From Hippopus hippopus (Eukaryota > Mollusca > Bivalvia > Cardiida > Cardiidae): a stretch of DNA of 64,000 nucleotides. The notes under the pieces were generated by a model. That model was not told the origin of the DNA. It saw only the letters and a program-made list of their open reading frames with translations, and did not search any database. The translations under genes and the position numbers were made by a program. The stretch covers positions 38,899,860-38,963,859 of the forward strand of contig OX328107.1 of assembly GCA_946811185.2 (NCBI GenBank), in the 5' to 3' direction. Position 1 is the first letter of the stretch; the number at the start of each line of letters is the position of its first letter. Shown in pieces: positions 53,599 through 63,649 of the stretch.

Positions 53599-53803
53599 GT
53601 GGTGTCCATGGTTGTGAGGTAGAGCGTCGGCCTCGTAACCATAAGGTCCCGAGTTCGATACCCGGGAGCGGGTGTCAACTTTGGGATTGTTCATTGGCCC
53701 ACACATTTGCCGCGAGTACTGGAAGCAGAATCGAGAGAGATTAGTGTAAGTTGTAAGAACTTGTTTCTCATCGATGTAAAATGAATACGTTTAAACTAAA
53801 ACT
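53599..53803 (+). mobile_element. Short tRNA-derived SINE with 10-bp target duplication
   Basis: ATAAGTCACG flanks it at 53589-53598 and 53804-53813. The head has TTGTGAGGTAGAGCGTCGG (A box) and GAGTTCGATACCCGGG (B box). At 205 bp it is unrelated in body to the SINE at 33925. Confidence 0.85.
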
Positions 53804-53814
53804 ATAAGTCACGC

Positions 53815-54315
53815 TTTGGGAAAAGTTACGTGTAGTTTAATGCATATGCCAAAAAGTATCGACATTCGCGCAGCCTGATCTTGGTCGAAACTCTTTTTTT
53901 TTTTTTCCTTTCGGTGAAACTTCTGCATGTCGAAAGACCATGCTACCAGATGATTCAGGCAGTCTTTAAAGAAAAAAGAATCCATGTAATGCGACGGTTT
54001 GCTTGGTATGATGTATAACAACGATCCATTGAACCCCGTTTTCACAGAGTGTCGCTCATATATTGTATACGTATAATTTTGTTTTTCATATATACATAGT
54101 TATGTCAAAATATATTTTAGCCATGCTCAGGTAAAAGGGGGCTTAATGCATCTCCGTGATATATCATGTGGTAGACTGGTCCTTTGACATACAGAAAATT
54201 GACTAATAGCGAAAAGTTTCGGCCCAGGTCAGCCTGCGCGGGTTGGGCAGGCTGACCTGGGTCGATACTTTTTCGCAGATGCATTAAGCCCCCTTTTTTA
54301 CAGGGCAAGCCTCAT
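53815..54315. mobile_element. Two MITE-C copies in opposite orientation
   Basis: Plus copy 53815-54062 (hairpin arm damaged, T-run at 53888-53899). Minus copy 54117-54315, which lacks the CAAGCAAGTCATCATA segment but has a complete hairpin (CAGCCTGCGCGGGTTGGGCA). Confidence 0.75.
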
Positions 54316-54354
54316 TTGTTTGTTTGTACCTAACGTAAATTCACTGTCAAGATG

Positions 54355-54690
54355 TATTTCGTGGCTCAATAATGGGGGCCTTGTAAAACTTTGTTTGTAT
54401 GGTGTTTACGCCGTTTTTGACATTATTTTAGATATACCACGGCGGCCAGTGCACCTATCCATGCTATGCCGGAGTTTTCTTTTACCAGTACTTTCGCACA
54501 ATATTTTTCCAAAGGCTGCTTTCCCACAATACCATTATCGAAACAATTACCAGCGGTGAGAGAGGAATAAATCCTGTCACAACGGTGCAGACGTCGGATT
54601 CGCAATCCTTAGGCTTCGGGTTCGATTCTCACGAGAGACTCGGGTATTTTCTGTGAGTTGGGCAAGACACTCCAGAGCCCTTATTGACTA
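54355..54690. mobile_element. Inverted SINE followed by a second SINE head
   Basis: Minus-strand SINE of the 33925 type (54390-54585, block CCAGTGCACCTATCCATGC), then plus-strand CGGGTTCGATTCTCACGAG and TTGGGCAAGACACTCCAGAG of the 22305/32045 type. Confidence 0.65.
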
Positions 54691-54692
54691 CT

Positions 54693-54912
54693 TTAAAGTC
54701 GACAAAACTGTGGCCTTGTGCACATTGAAAGCATTTGCGGACTACAAATTAATTGTGGGTCATATGAAGGCTTTCATCTTTGAAAGAGCAGAAAAGATTG
54801 TGGAAAATGGAGAAAATGCTGGTTACCAGCATTTTCTCTATTTTCCACAATGTTAACAAAAAGGCTTCTTCCTCAGGGTCGTTCAAACTCGGAATTGTGT
54901 GGTAAAAGGTTA
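54693..54912 (-). mobile_element. MITE-D, full length
   Basis: GACAAAACTGTGGCCTTGTG ... hairpin GAAAATGCTGGTTACCAGCA ... ATTGTGTGGTAAAAGGTTAA. Confidence 0.82.
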
Positions 54913-55229
54913 AGGGATGATAAATACGTAGTTGTTATGCATTCTACGAGATCCACTTCCATGTAATTGCAAGGGACTGGCTGGAATTTCACGTATTTGC
55001 ATGTTAACCGTTTTTAATGAAAATTGAGGAAACAAGGCAAGGCATATCGATTATGGCTTATTTCTCGGAATCTTTCCTTCTCGACTGAATGGACTGGCAA
55101 TATTCTGTCAAATTACGTTTTTCTCCGTGTCATATGAAACGAGAAAATTGTGAAAAGATCGCTCGAGTATTTACGTCGAACAAATCTACAAAAGATGACT
55201 TTGGTAACATTTTTGTGAAATATTGTAGA

Positions 55230-55615
55230 TCATAATAAGGTAAGGTTGAAAACACTGTGACAAAGGGGGAACTACGAGCAATCTCTCTTTTGCCACAGTG
55301 TTTTCAAAAAAGCGTAATACTGCAAGACGAAAAATTATCTGCTGTAGGTACTTTGTCTTATCAGTTACAATATAAGCCATGCTCTAGCAAAAGGACGTTA
55401 AATGCATCAGTGCCATGCTTTTTACCAAACAAGTTATCACATAATTATTCATCCATTTTGTAAACAACTGACTGAAATCTGAAGAATTGTCCTTTGGCAA
55501 GCAGAAAATTTACAGATAGCAATTTTTTTCGACCAATGTCACCCTGCGCGGACTACGCAGGCTGACACGGTTCGTTACTTTTTGCAGATGCATTAAACCC
55601 CCTTTTCACAAAGTA
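55230..55615. mobile_element. MITE-D-like hairpin and MITE-C
   Basis: An isolated hairpin GAAAACACTGTGACAAAGG with its complement (55248-55310). MITE-C (minus) at 55373-55615 with CACCCTGCGCGGACTACGCA. From 54915 to 55228 and from 55620 to 55915 nothing is recognised. Confidence 0.65.
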
Positions 55616-55919
55616 TAAATACATTTTCACTATCTTTGCATTTCCTATTTTAATCACACTATTTGGACAATGTTGACCTCTCATATTGTCATGGTATTGG
55701 CGAGGATCGACCCTCCATACGAAAGTTCATTTATTATATTCCTATCAGTGAATTTCTGGGATTTCACAGTGAATAACACCACCAGTGATTATTATTTTGG
55801 TATCATCACTAGTCACGATATAGTTTTAGAATGTTTGCCGGAACTACTTTTTCATATATTTCACATATTGTACCATTCTTGATAATTATAGGAATAAAAT
55901 GGAGTGAATTAGGAATATG

Positions 55920-56086
55920 ATAAATAGGATAATCAACTGGTTGTATGTGATATTAAAAATCTGTCACTCGAATGGGTTTTGATGCGGTTAAAAACTTGTC
56001 TTTCGGACTCGTTTTTTAAACCGCATCACAACCCATTCTAGTGACAGATTTGTAATATCACACACCAGTTGATTATCCTCTATTTA
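55920..56086. repeat. Palindrome with 75-bp arms
   Basis: GGATAATCAACTGGTTG and TCTGTCACT.GAATGGGTT are mirrored across a centre near AACTTGTCTTTCGGACTCG. Confidence 0.85.
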
Positions 56087-56123
56087 TAACATTTTTCGTT
56101 GTTCCTATGCTCAATGACCGTCG

Positions 56124-57447
56124 CATTTAGCTGGTGAAATCCAGGACAGAAATTCGATGTGAAAGCCTGAACTGATACCCTGATATCACTGAAAGACATG
56201 TACAGTTGAAAGCAACGTCGCTTACCAAACCAACTGATTAGCTTCTATTTCTGACCCTATCACTTGCGAGGGGAGAGCATTGTGACTTATCTCCGAAATG
56301 GGTCTCTGGGCAGTGCTTACCCCCGTCCCACCTAGCTGAAAATTCCGCCGAATGCGTACCGAATAAAATTCGGCCTATTCGTTAAATGCTCGTCCCGCCA
56401 ACAGTTTGTATTCGCTGCTTTTCGTTCGGTATTCGTCGATGTTCGTTGCCCGCCAAAAATATTTTTGTGCATGCACAGAAATTTCCGACGAATGCAACGA
56501 TCATAATTTTCGGAATGCGTTCGGTTATGGCCCGCAGAATCTCTACCGCTTTCATTCAGATTAGGGTGCGTTAACGTAACGACCTGAAAGAAAAGGCCAA
56601 CGAATCCACAACGATTCCTGCTACTTGGATACGATCGCCGGACGTTAATATCGATTCCGTAACGTGTTTTCCGCGACTGCCATTCGAATTGCCGTTTGAA
56701 CGACGTACCAACCGGGCTACCTTTTTATGTATCCTGTATTTTGGGTTATAGCTTCATACTCTTTGCAGATGATGGGCTGTACACAATATCTACAGAATTT
56801 TCTAAATTAAAATTAGTCAATGGATTTGTCACATCTCTCCATGAACAGAGGCAGCAGCTGATAGCAGCCCTAAAACTCCAAAACGAAATGTTTACAAAGA
56901 TAGAAGCTGCTGAAGGCTACTACACCAATGAACACTAGCAGTAATAAAAAATCATCCCTTAATTTCGGAGCAAAAACATGATGGAATATGATTTGCCGAG
57001 AGTCTTCGGGAACATTTATTATATTCAGTTGAGTGTCGCATACGATTCGTTACGAGTTCGTTCAGCATATTCGTTTTAGTCGTTATTCAAACGGTAGGTA
57101 TTCGTCGAGGGTTCAGAACTACATCAGGCATAATTCGGAGAAATGACGTTGGCTATTCGAGCTAATCGCTACAAGTTCGTTATTTTTTCGGAGCTTTGGC
57201 TGTTTATGTTCTATGGCCACGGCGTTTCACCTATTTTATTATTGTAAAACCACAGCCTGGTACTGGTGAAATCCAGAAAAGAAATTTGATATGAGAGACC
57301 GCGCATTAACCGTGATATCACTGAAAGACATGTTTTGTTGAAAGTGGAAAAAGCTTCGCTTACCATACAAACAAAAAGAGTATATAGTTCCTATCGCTTC
57401 TATTTCTGACCTCGTCACTTGCTGGGAAAAGCGTTGTAACATTTTCT
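56124..57447 (+). repeat. Direct repeats of about 170 bp bounding a 0.95-kb insert
   Basis: Left repeat about 56124-56292 and right repeat about 57253-57445 share CTGGTGAAATCCAG.A.AGAAAT, GATATCACTGAAAGACATGT and GCTTCTATTTCTGACC. The insert is rich in ATTCG motifs (56340-57180) and contains an 80-codon open frame described separately. Confidence 0.7.
56696..56938 (+). pseudogene. Uncertain 80-codon open frame in the bounded insert
   Basis: The frame ends in a hydrophilic, helix-prone stretch (HEQRQQLIAALKLQNEMFTK) that could be the tail of a transposon-encoded DNA-binding protein with a coiled coil. The N-terminal part, from a non-convincing start, has no motif I recognise. No splice signals or promoter are evident. 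It could be chance or the remnant of a mobile-element gene; I assign no function. Confidence 0.25.
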
Positions 57448-57481
57448 TCGGAACATGAAAAGGAAGCTGGCAGCACAGTGT

Positions 57482-57685
57482 AGGTTTAACTTTTTACCAC
57501 AAAGTCTCGCGTTTTAACGATGCTGTGGAAGAAGACCTTTTGAAAACATTGCGTGAAAAGAAGAAAATGCCGGTGACCAGCATTTTCTCCTTTTCCCACA
57601 ATGTCTTCTTCCCTATCGAAAACAATTTTAACTCTTTTAGTCACAATTAATTTGTCGGATGCAAATGTACGGAGCCCTGTAGGTG
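57482..57685 (+). mobile_element. MITE-D
   Basis: TTTACCACAAAGTCTCGCG start and hairpin GAAAATGCCGGTGACCAGCA. The end is replaced at about 57670. Confidence 0.72.
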
Positions 57686-57705
57686 TCATGCTCTACACAT
57701 TTTTT

Positions 57706-57808
57706 ATTTCGAAATAACGAAATCCTAAATCGTTCAAACGAAATACTATTTCGAGAAAACGAAATACTAAATCGTTAAAACGAAATGCTATTTCGAGAAA
57801 ACGAAATG
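57706..57808. repeat. ATTTCG/CGAAAT palindromic cluster
   Basis: Alternating ATTTCGAGAAAACGAAAT and AAATCGTTAAAACGAAAT units, each itself near-palindromic, with a unit spacing of about 33 bp. Confidence 0.8.
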
Positions 57809-57929
57809 GGTATGTTCGGAACACTTGATTGTCATCGTCCGCCATGGCCATGTGAGATGACTCATCTCTTGATCTACACTGTCTGCGAAAGGTACTTTAG
57901 TCTCCCTCAACAGCCTGGGGGTTAAACTT

Positions 57930-58915
57930 TTAACTCTTATCCAAAATTTAAGACTCTCCCAGATTGAAAGCATTTGCAGAAGACATAAAAATGTGACTTA
58001 AAAATGAAACTTGATTTTTCGTGGGGTAGAAAAACATTGTGGGAAAAGGATAAAATGCTTGTTGTCAGTATTTTCTTCTATACTCACAATGTTTTCAAAA
58101 GCTTTCTTCTTCGGTGTCGTAAAACTCAGGACTGTTTGGGAAAAAGCTAGGCCACATCCTAATACTTTAATACTCTGTCCCAGTTCAACTTCTGCTCATG
58201 ATATGTGTCATGTACGACAGGGAGGTAAAACCGCGAAAAAGCGGCAGCATGTCTGATAATTATGTATTGTTCGGCCTTTGAACTATTGACCAAATGACAA
58301 AATTTTAGACCAATTAAAAGCGTTTGCAGACGACAAATAACATGTGGCAGACGACAAATAACATATGGCACAAACGATGAGTGTCAGTCTTTGGAACGGT
58401 AAAAAACATTGCGGGAAAAAAGAAAATGCAGGTTGCCAGCACTTTCTTCTTTTCATACAACGTTTTCAAAAGCCTTTTTTCTTTACGGTCGTTAAAATAC
58501 GGTTTGCAGGGTGAAAGGTTAATGAAAGTCAGTTTGGAAATATGTAAAAGAAAACCCTGACGTACACAAGTACAATAATGCTGAAATTTATTGAGTAATT
58601 CGAAAGACGCCAAAGATAGCACTGGTAGGAAAGTGTAGTCTGATTTTGGGTTTCATACTTTTTTTTCAAAATAAAATTGTGATATTTTCTTTCCAAAGAC
58701 TGAAGGTTTACATGCAACTGAATCTTTTCTCAACAAGGAAAACATTGTTGGAATAGAAGAAAATGCTAGAAACCAGCATTTTCTCCTTTTTCGTCTATGT
58801 TTTCTACTCTCTATAACACAATTTTCTTTTTTAAAATTACACTGAACTTGTTGTCTGCAAATGCTTTCAGTATGGACAGGGCTTTGATTTTGTCGTCTGA
58901 AAAAGTGTTAATCAG
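57930..58915. mobile_element. Cluster of three MITE-D copies
   Basis: 57930-58150 (minus), 58265-58520 (minus, with a tandemly duplicated GCAGACGACAAATAACAT) and 58735-58915 (plus, hairpin GAAAATGCTAGAAACCAGCA). Confidence 0.75.
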
Positions 58916-59095
58916 CATTATAAATCTATCGTTATTTTCTTAACATACTCAGACACAATGACATCTGTTTTTACAAAACTGAAAGCGACAGTGACGTAAA
59001 ACATGAACAAATTCTACAGCAATTTTCCCTTAACGTAAATTTCTTAGAACCATTGCATGCAGGATAGACATCAAACTGTCTTAAACATGAAGGAG

Positions 59096-59137
59096 TTACA
59101 TTTCCTTTTCGAATAAAATTAAATGTTCTCTCGGTTC
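59096..59137 (-). pseudogene. Relic of an HSP20 C-terminus
   Basis: On the minus strand this reads EPREHLILFEKEM then stop, next to the live gene's APREHLIPIEKL. Fifteen bases (ACCGAGAGAACATTT) are identical to the intact gene's 3' end. An in-frame stop lies just upstream, so no gene remains. The region 59383-59530 also repeats a motif of the type CAGA.GAACA.ATGCAAAC.AAA twice, suggesting the 3' part of the gene was duplicated. Confidence 0.5.
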
Positions 59138-59156
59138 AAAAGTTCATTTATCTTAA

Positions 59157-59369
59157 CCGCACAATCCCGACTTTTAATAATCCTGAGAAAGAAGCCTTTT
59201 GAAAACATTGTGGGAAAAGGAGAAAATACTGGTAACCAGCATTTTCTCCTTTTCCCACAATGTTTTCTACCTTTCCTAAAATATTCAGTTTTTTTCAGTC
59301 ACATTTGTTTTGTTGTCTTCAAATGCTTTCAATATGGGCTAGTCTAAAAAATTTTCGTTTGGTAAAGAG
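59157..59369 (+). mobile_element. MITE-D, full length, TTAA-flanked
   Basis: 213 bp between TTAA (59153-59156) and TTAA (59370-59373). The hairpin spans about 66 bp from GAAAACATTGTGGG to CCCACAATGTTTTC. It lies directly after the HSP20 relic. Confidence 0.9.
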
Positions 59370-59545
59370 TTAAATTGTAATTCAGAGAACAAATGCAAAC
59401 GAAAGAGAAGAATCTTTCTTGTAGAAAAAAGTTTCATTTTTTTTTTCTCGTTGAGGCTTTTGTTCTCTCACTCCAACAGTTCGTTTGTCTTAAAATTCCC
59501 AGAACAGATGCAAACAAAATAGACACTACTTCCTTTCTAACAAAA

Positions 59546-60067
59546 TTACAATTTTTCTATTGGAATCAAATGTTCTCTCGGTGCCTCAACCCCCTGTGGT
59601 GCGGGTCCTTCTATCTGTAAAACGCCGTCAGCAGACAAGGTTGACGTAATTTTCAATGGATCCACGTTGTTAGGTAAAGTATATTCTCGTGACATCTCGC
59701 GATAAACTTTCTTTCCGGGGGATTCCTCAACGTGTTTAGCATGGACACAGAGCCTTTTGTCCATGGTTTTCACAGATACTTCTTCCGGTTTAAATTGGCT
59801 GCAATCGAAACGAAGGGAGAGTTTCTTATTGCCAACTGGATCTGTCACAAAAGGTCGATCAACTTTCAACATTGACGAGCCAGTGTCCAGTTTAAATAAA
59901 TCTCGTTTGATTTGTTCTAATTCGAGATCAAATTTACGTCTAGAGGTTTCAAAATCCAACATTTTCCAGTCATCGTCGAATTCTTTGACCCAAGAATCGA
60001 ATAAGTCCCTTTGGCGGTCAAAGAATGACCAGTCACGACGAAACAATGGTACCAAACTCCAAGACAT
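59546..60067 (-). CDS. Small heat-shock protein (HSP20/alpha-crystallin)
   Basis: ATP-independent chaperone of 173 aa, single exon, holding unfolding proteins in large cytosolic oligomers. The N-terminal arm is rich in W, F and D (SWSLVPLFRRDWSFFDRQRD, residues 2-21). The alpha-crystallin domain spans about residues 80-156: FKPEEVSVK (92-100), the dimerisation-strand region VYREMSREYTLP (121-132), and the SADGVL signature (145-150). The C-terminal I-x-I oligomer motif is IPI (168-170). ATG at 60067 and TAA at 59548-59546; length and order are normal for animal small HSPs. It lies alone; the upstream region has TATA and heat-shock-element motifs. Orthology to a particular vertebrate HSPB gene is not claimed. 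Confidence 0.96.
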   Translation of the reverse strand: MSWSLVPLFRRDWSFFDRQRDLFDSWVKEFDDDWKMLDFETSRRKFDLELEQIKRDLFKLDTGSSMLKVDRPFVTDPVGNKKLSLRFDCSQFKPEEVSVKTMDKRLCVHAKHVEESPGKKVYREMSREYTLPNNVDPLKITSTLSADGVLQIEGPAPQGVEAPREHLIPIEKL

Positions 60068-60280
60068 TTTTCAGACAGTTTATTATACGGTTCACTAGTA
60101 CAGTTGAAGCTAATCACCTACACCAAGGTTAAACTTCGGAGAAATTCTGCGACGGAATGCTCTCACGCTTGATATTTATACACCAATAGTGGTTGTGGAA
60201 TGCTGCTAACCAACGAAATCAATAGTATATACTCAAACAGTCTTGCGAATCTTGTACCCTCAGGAAGACTTCCGTAGTTC

Positions 60281-60322
60281 TATTTATACGCTTGGCGAAT
60301 TCTCCCGAACCCAGGAAGGTTC
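60281..60322 (-). promoter_or_regulatory. HSP20 promoter: TATA box and heat-shock-element core
   Basis: On the minus strand TATAAATA (60288-60281) lies about 27 bp downstream of GAACCTTC (60322-60315), a GAA-nn-TTC pair. A third GGAA and a GGAAGACTTCC palindrome (60263-60273) are near but off the ideal 5-bp phasing. A second TATAAAT at 60180-60172 could serve an alternative start. Heat induction is inferred. Confidence 0.5.
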
Positions 60323-60514
60323 GCCGGAAAATGCCTGTTGGATTAGAAATAGATAAATTTGGCGTGTTATTTCGGCTTGGCCAGACGCAGATACCAAATG
60401 TATGACTTTTTCTGAGGGATGCTTAGATTTTTCCCCAATAAATCTATGACTGCTTAGTGTTTACTTAACTCCTTTTGATTGTTTTGGGGTAACTTTTGCT
60501 TCTTTTTCGAACAG

Positions 60515-60600
60515 TTCAGGTCAAGATCAGACTATGAAACGTGCAATCTGATTTTAGATTCATTAAGTATCCATTTGTCTACCACCAGAATATATGTTCT
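60515..60600. mobile_element. MITE-A hairpin relic
   Basis: CAGGTCAAGATCAGACTATG and GCAATCTGATTTTAGATTC. Confidence 0.5.
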
Positions 60601-60669
60601 GTAAAAAGGGGGAATCTTTCACAGTTTCAGACTTCTTCAAATTGAAAGCAGCTGAGGAACATTCTTAAA

Positions 60670-60933
60670 TGGCTTGCATCACGCGAAAAGGGGCATTCGG
60701 ACATTTGCGTAAAGTGTCGTCTCGGATCAGCCTGCGCAGTCCGCACAGGCTAATCCGAGACGGCACTTTACGAGTACATTAGATTTTGTGCTACAGTAGA
60801 CTTGCACAAAACAGAAAATTACATAAAAACGGAAAGTGCCGTCTCGGTTTAGGATGTGCGGACTGCGCAGGCTGATCCGAGACGACAGTTTACGCAAGTG
60901 TCCGAATGTCCCTTTTCGCGTGTTGCAAGCCAA
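60670..60933 (+). mobile_element. MITE-B, full length
   Basis: TGGCTTGCATCACGCGAAAA to CGCGTGTTGCAAGCCA; first hairpin sharp, second partly decayed (GTTTAGGATGTGCGGACTGC). Confidence 0.85.
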
Positions 60934-60947
60934 ATGTGAATCAAATT

Positions 60948-61280
60948 TTACCCTAATCCTGCTAAATAACTTAAATGAAACTTTCAGGCAGATACATGTA
61001 GTCAAAACCCGAAAAATGCTACTTCAAACTTATTTTTAGGGAGAAAAATATCTCCTAATAGGACAGCGTAGCTCCAAGATCAGACTGCACGTTCTGTACA
61101 GTCTGATCTTAATCTACACTGTCCGCAAAAAGGTCAATGAGTCGCGCTTAGCTGCCTAAGGGTATAAAGAAGTCTTTGAAAAAGGAGAAAACATTGTGGG
61201 AATACGGGAAAATACTGGTTAAGACCCTTTTTTCCCTAGGATCGTTAATACGAGGGATCTCTTGGTAAACATACATTTTG
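60948..61280 (-). mobile_element. MITE-A full length, then a MITE-D relic
   Basis: MITE-A: TTTACCCTAATCCTGCTAAA to GCTTAGCTGCCTAAGGGTA (60948-61165). A MITE-D shred with AACATTGTGGGAATACGGG follows. Confidence 0.75.
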
Positions 61281-61511
61281 TTAATCCCACAGGATTAACT
61301 CTGTCTATCTACGTGTTATCTTAGACTTATCATCATCTATTGCTTATTTCGTGATGCACAATGATATAAAAAGTCATTGAACATCCCTTCGAAACCTCAT
61401 TGACAGACAATAACAGGCGCGGTTGACATATCACGATACGTGAAATGTAACACAAGTGTTGGGAGTACAGGAACTTGGTTTTTGATAAACTTCGCACTCT
61501 GTAAGCTAATA

Positions 61512-61640
61512 TAAGACATGCTCTGGTAAAAGGGGGTTTGATGCATCTGCAAAAAGTATCGACCTAGGTCAGCCTGCGCAGTCGGCGCAGGCTGACCTTG
61601 GTCGAAACATTTTGCTATCGGTCAATTTTTTTGCCTGGCT
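61512..61640 (+). mobile_element. MITE-C, 5' half
   Basis: GACATGCTCTGGTAAAAGGG and hairpin CAGCCTGCGCAGTCGGCGCA, cut after ATTTTGCTATCGGTCAATTT. Confidence 0.78.
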
Positions 61641-61644
61641 CACC

Positions 61645-63150
61645 TCCAGTTGCATGTATTTGTCTGAATTTTTTCGCATATTTCTGACATGTAATGGAAA
61701 AATCGGTTTCTTTTTTTGTGTGTGTGGTAATTTATCTATGATCTGGTACGTAACACGGGATAAATGGATAATTGATAAAGAAATGTTTAAAGATCGAAAC
61801 TTTTGAGGCGCACATATTTTCCCCTTCCCACCGTGAAATGGAAATTTCAACTCCACGGTGAATGTATTGAACGAATGTGATTGGTCAATTCTATTTTCAG
61901 CAGCTCAGAGCGATTACAAAAGCCGATCACCAAGTTTCATTGACCAATTAGGTACAGGTATGGAAGGAGACTGAATCTAGAGCATTGGAAGTCCTACTGT
62001 AGAATCATACCTCCTTATGAAACGATTTGGAAAGACCTATCTTATGATACATGGTACAGTAGCAAAGTGTGGCTCTAAGACATTTGCACTAGTCTTCCTC
62101 CAGGCTGTAGTTGTGGGGGGGGGGGGGGGAAGGGGAGGGGAAGACTGATCCCAGAACAGAAGAACACAGGGGAAGACCGACTAGAAGTATATTTCCTAGG
62201 GAAACGTTTAGGATGAGCCAACTTTTCAACCGGGTGGTATGCTAATTCCCCTCCTGCGATGTGCGACCCCAGAATGAGACCCCTCTGAGGGCTCTTCTGC
62301 AATAGCACCGTTCTTCAACTAGGCTATGACCATAGCGCAACTTACTGCCACTCTTGCGCCAGGCTGTGTCCACGCTGTAACTTAATCTGTGGCCTTCTGA
62401 GGCAAACATTCGGTTAAGTCTCACAGTAAAGAATGACCTTCGACCAGGAAAGTTTCCATTGCGGAAGTCTGGCTGACTCTACAATACCGACAACCAAAAT
62501 TTAATCCAAGTTTATTTAACTACCACGAGCTTTTACTGCGACATCCTAAAGGCCCAGCAGCGGCCAAAAGTAAACAATACTGATGTTAGAATGCGTTTAA
62601 ATTTAAGTCATTCCATTTAAAAGTATGGAAGTTATTGCGAAGATGACGATCTGTATTTGTACGGATAGTCAAAGAGTTATAGTCGCTGACAGAAAAATGG
62701 ATTTTTAAAACTATGTACAAAGTTGCCACGTCGCTCTTTTTTAATTTTTTTTTTTTCTGGTTTTAAAATTAATTTTTCTGACAGGGGCTAATACTTGGAC
62801 TGACCGTGCAATAACAGGTTGCTGTCTCAACAATAATTTCTATACTTTCAAATGGTATGATTTAAAACTAAATACATTTTAACAACCACACTGTTTACTT
62901 CTGGCTGTCACCGGGCCTTTTATTATATACCAAAACTTCATGGAAAAAGGGTGTGTCGTAACTTCTTCTAAATAACTTTATTAACAATAATTTATCAAAC
63001 ACGATTTTGCCTAACACTAAGAACAGGTGAGGGGGAAGATTATAGCTGTTTTACAACCACTAATGACACTAATTTACGTGCCTCGAATCCCTCTGGAAGA
63101 TCAAGGGAGCAAAGTAATTTTCCAGATTATATATTTTATACTTTCAGCAC
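61645..63150. other. Unassigned 1.5-kb stretch
   Basis: I find no gene, named repeat or convincing exon. Notable bases are a G-run (62115-62129) and a CCACCGTGAAATGGAAATTT / TCCACGGTGAA inverted pair near 61830-61862. Confidence 0.6.
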
Positions 63151-63154
63151 CACA

Positions 63155-63570
63155 TGCGAGGAGAGGAGCCTTAGCGGACAGCATAGATCAAAGATCAGAC
63201 TGCACAGAATGTGCAGTCTGATCATGGATCAATACCGTCCGCTTGTTTAGTCAAGCCTGTAAGATAATCGTCTCTCCGGGTCTCAGGGGGTTATATTTTC
63301 AGCCATCAAAAGAGATCGAGTATATTTACCGCTGAAAGGGTTAGGCTTTTACCACATAATTACGAGTTTGAACTATCCCAGGGAAAAAGACTTTTGAAAA
63401 CATTGTGGGAAACGGAGGAAATGCTAGTAACCAGCACTTTTTTCCTTGTTCTACAATGTGTTCTACTTTTTCAATGACTATTTCATATTTCATTATTTGT
63501 GTAACATTTAAATTGTCGTCTGCTAATGCTTTCAATTTAGACCAATCTAAAATTTCGTCGTTTGGAAAAG
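63155..63570 (+). mobile_element. MITE-A2 followed by MITE-D
   Basis: MITE-A2 63155-63345 (hairpin GATCAGACTGCACAGAATG, end ACCGTCCGCTTGTTTAGTC). MITE-D 63347-63565 with a worn hairpin (GGAAATGCTAGTAACCAGCA). Confidence 0.75.
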
Positions 63571-63649
63571 AATCAAACTGCTTACTAATATGAACGAAAA
63601 TATTCAGTGGTTTTAAATTTCTTTTATCAGGTAAAATCATACAAATCGG

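Noticed and set aside
53620..53680. A second possible tRNA gene
   Set aside because: Flanked by a 10-bp target duplication as the head of a 205-bp SINE.
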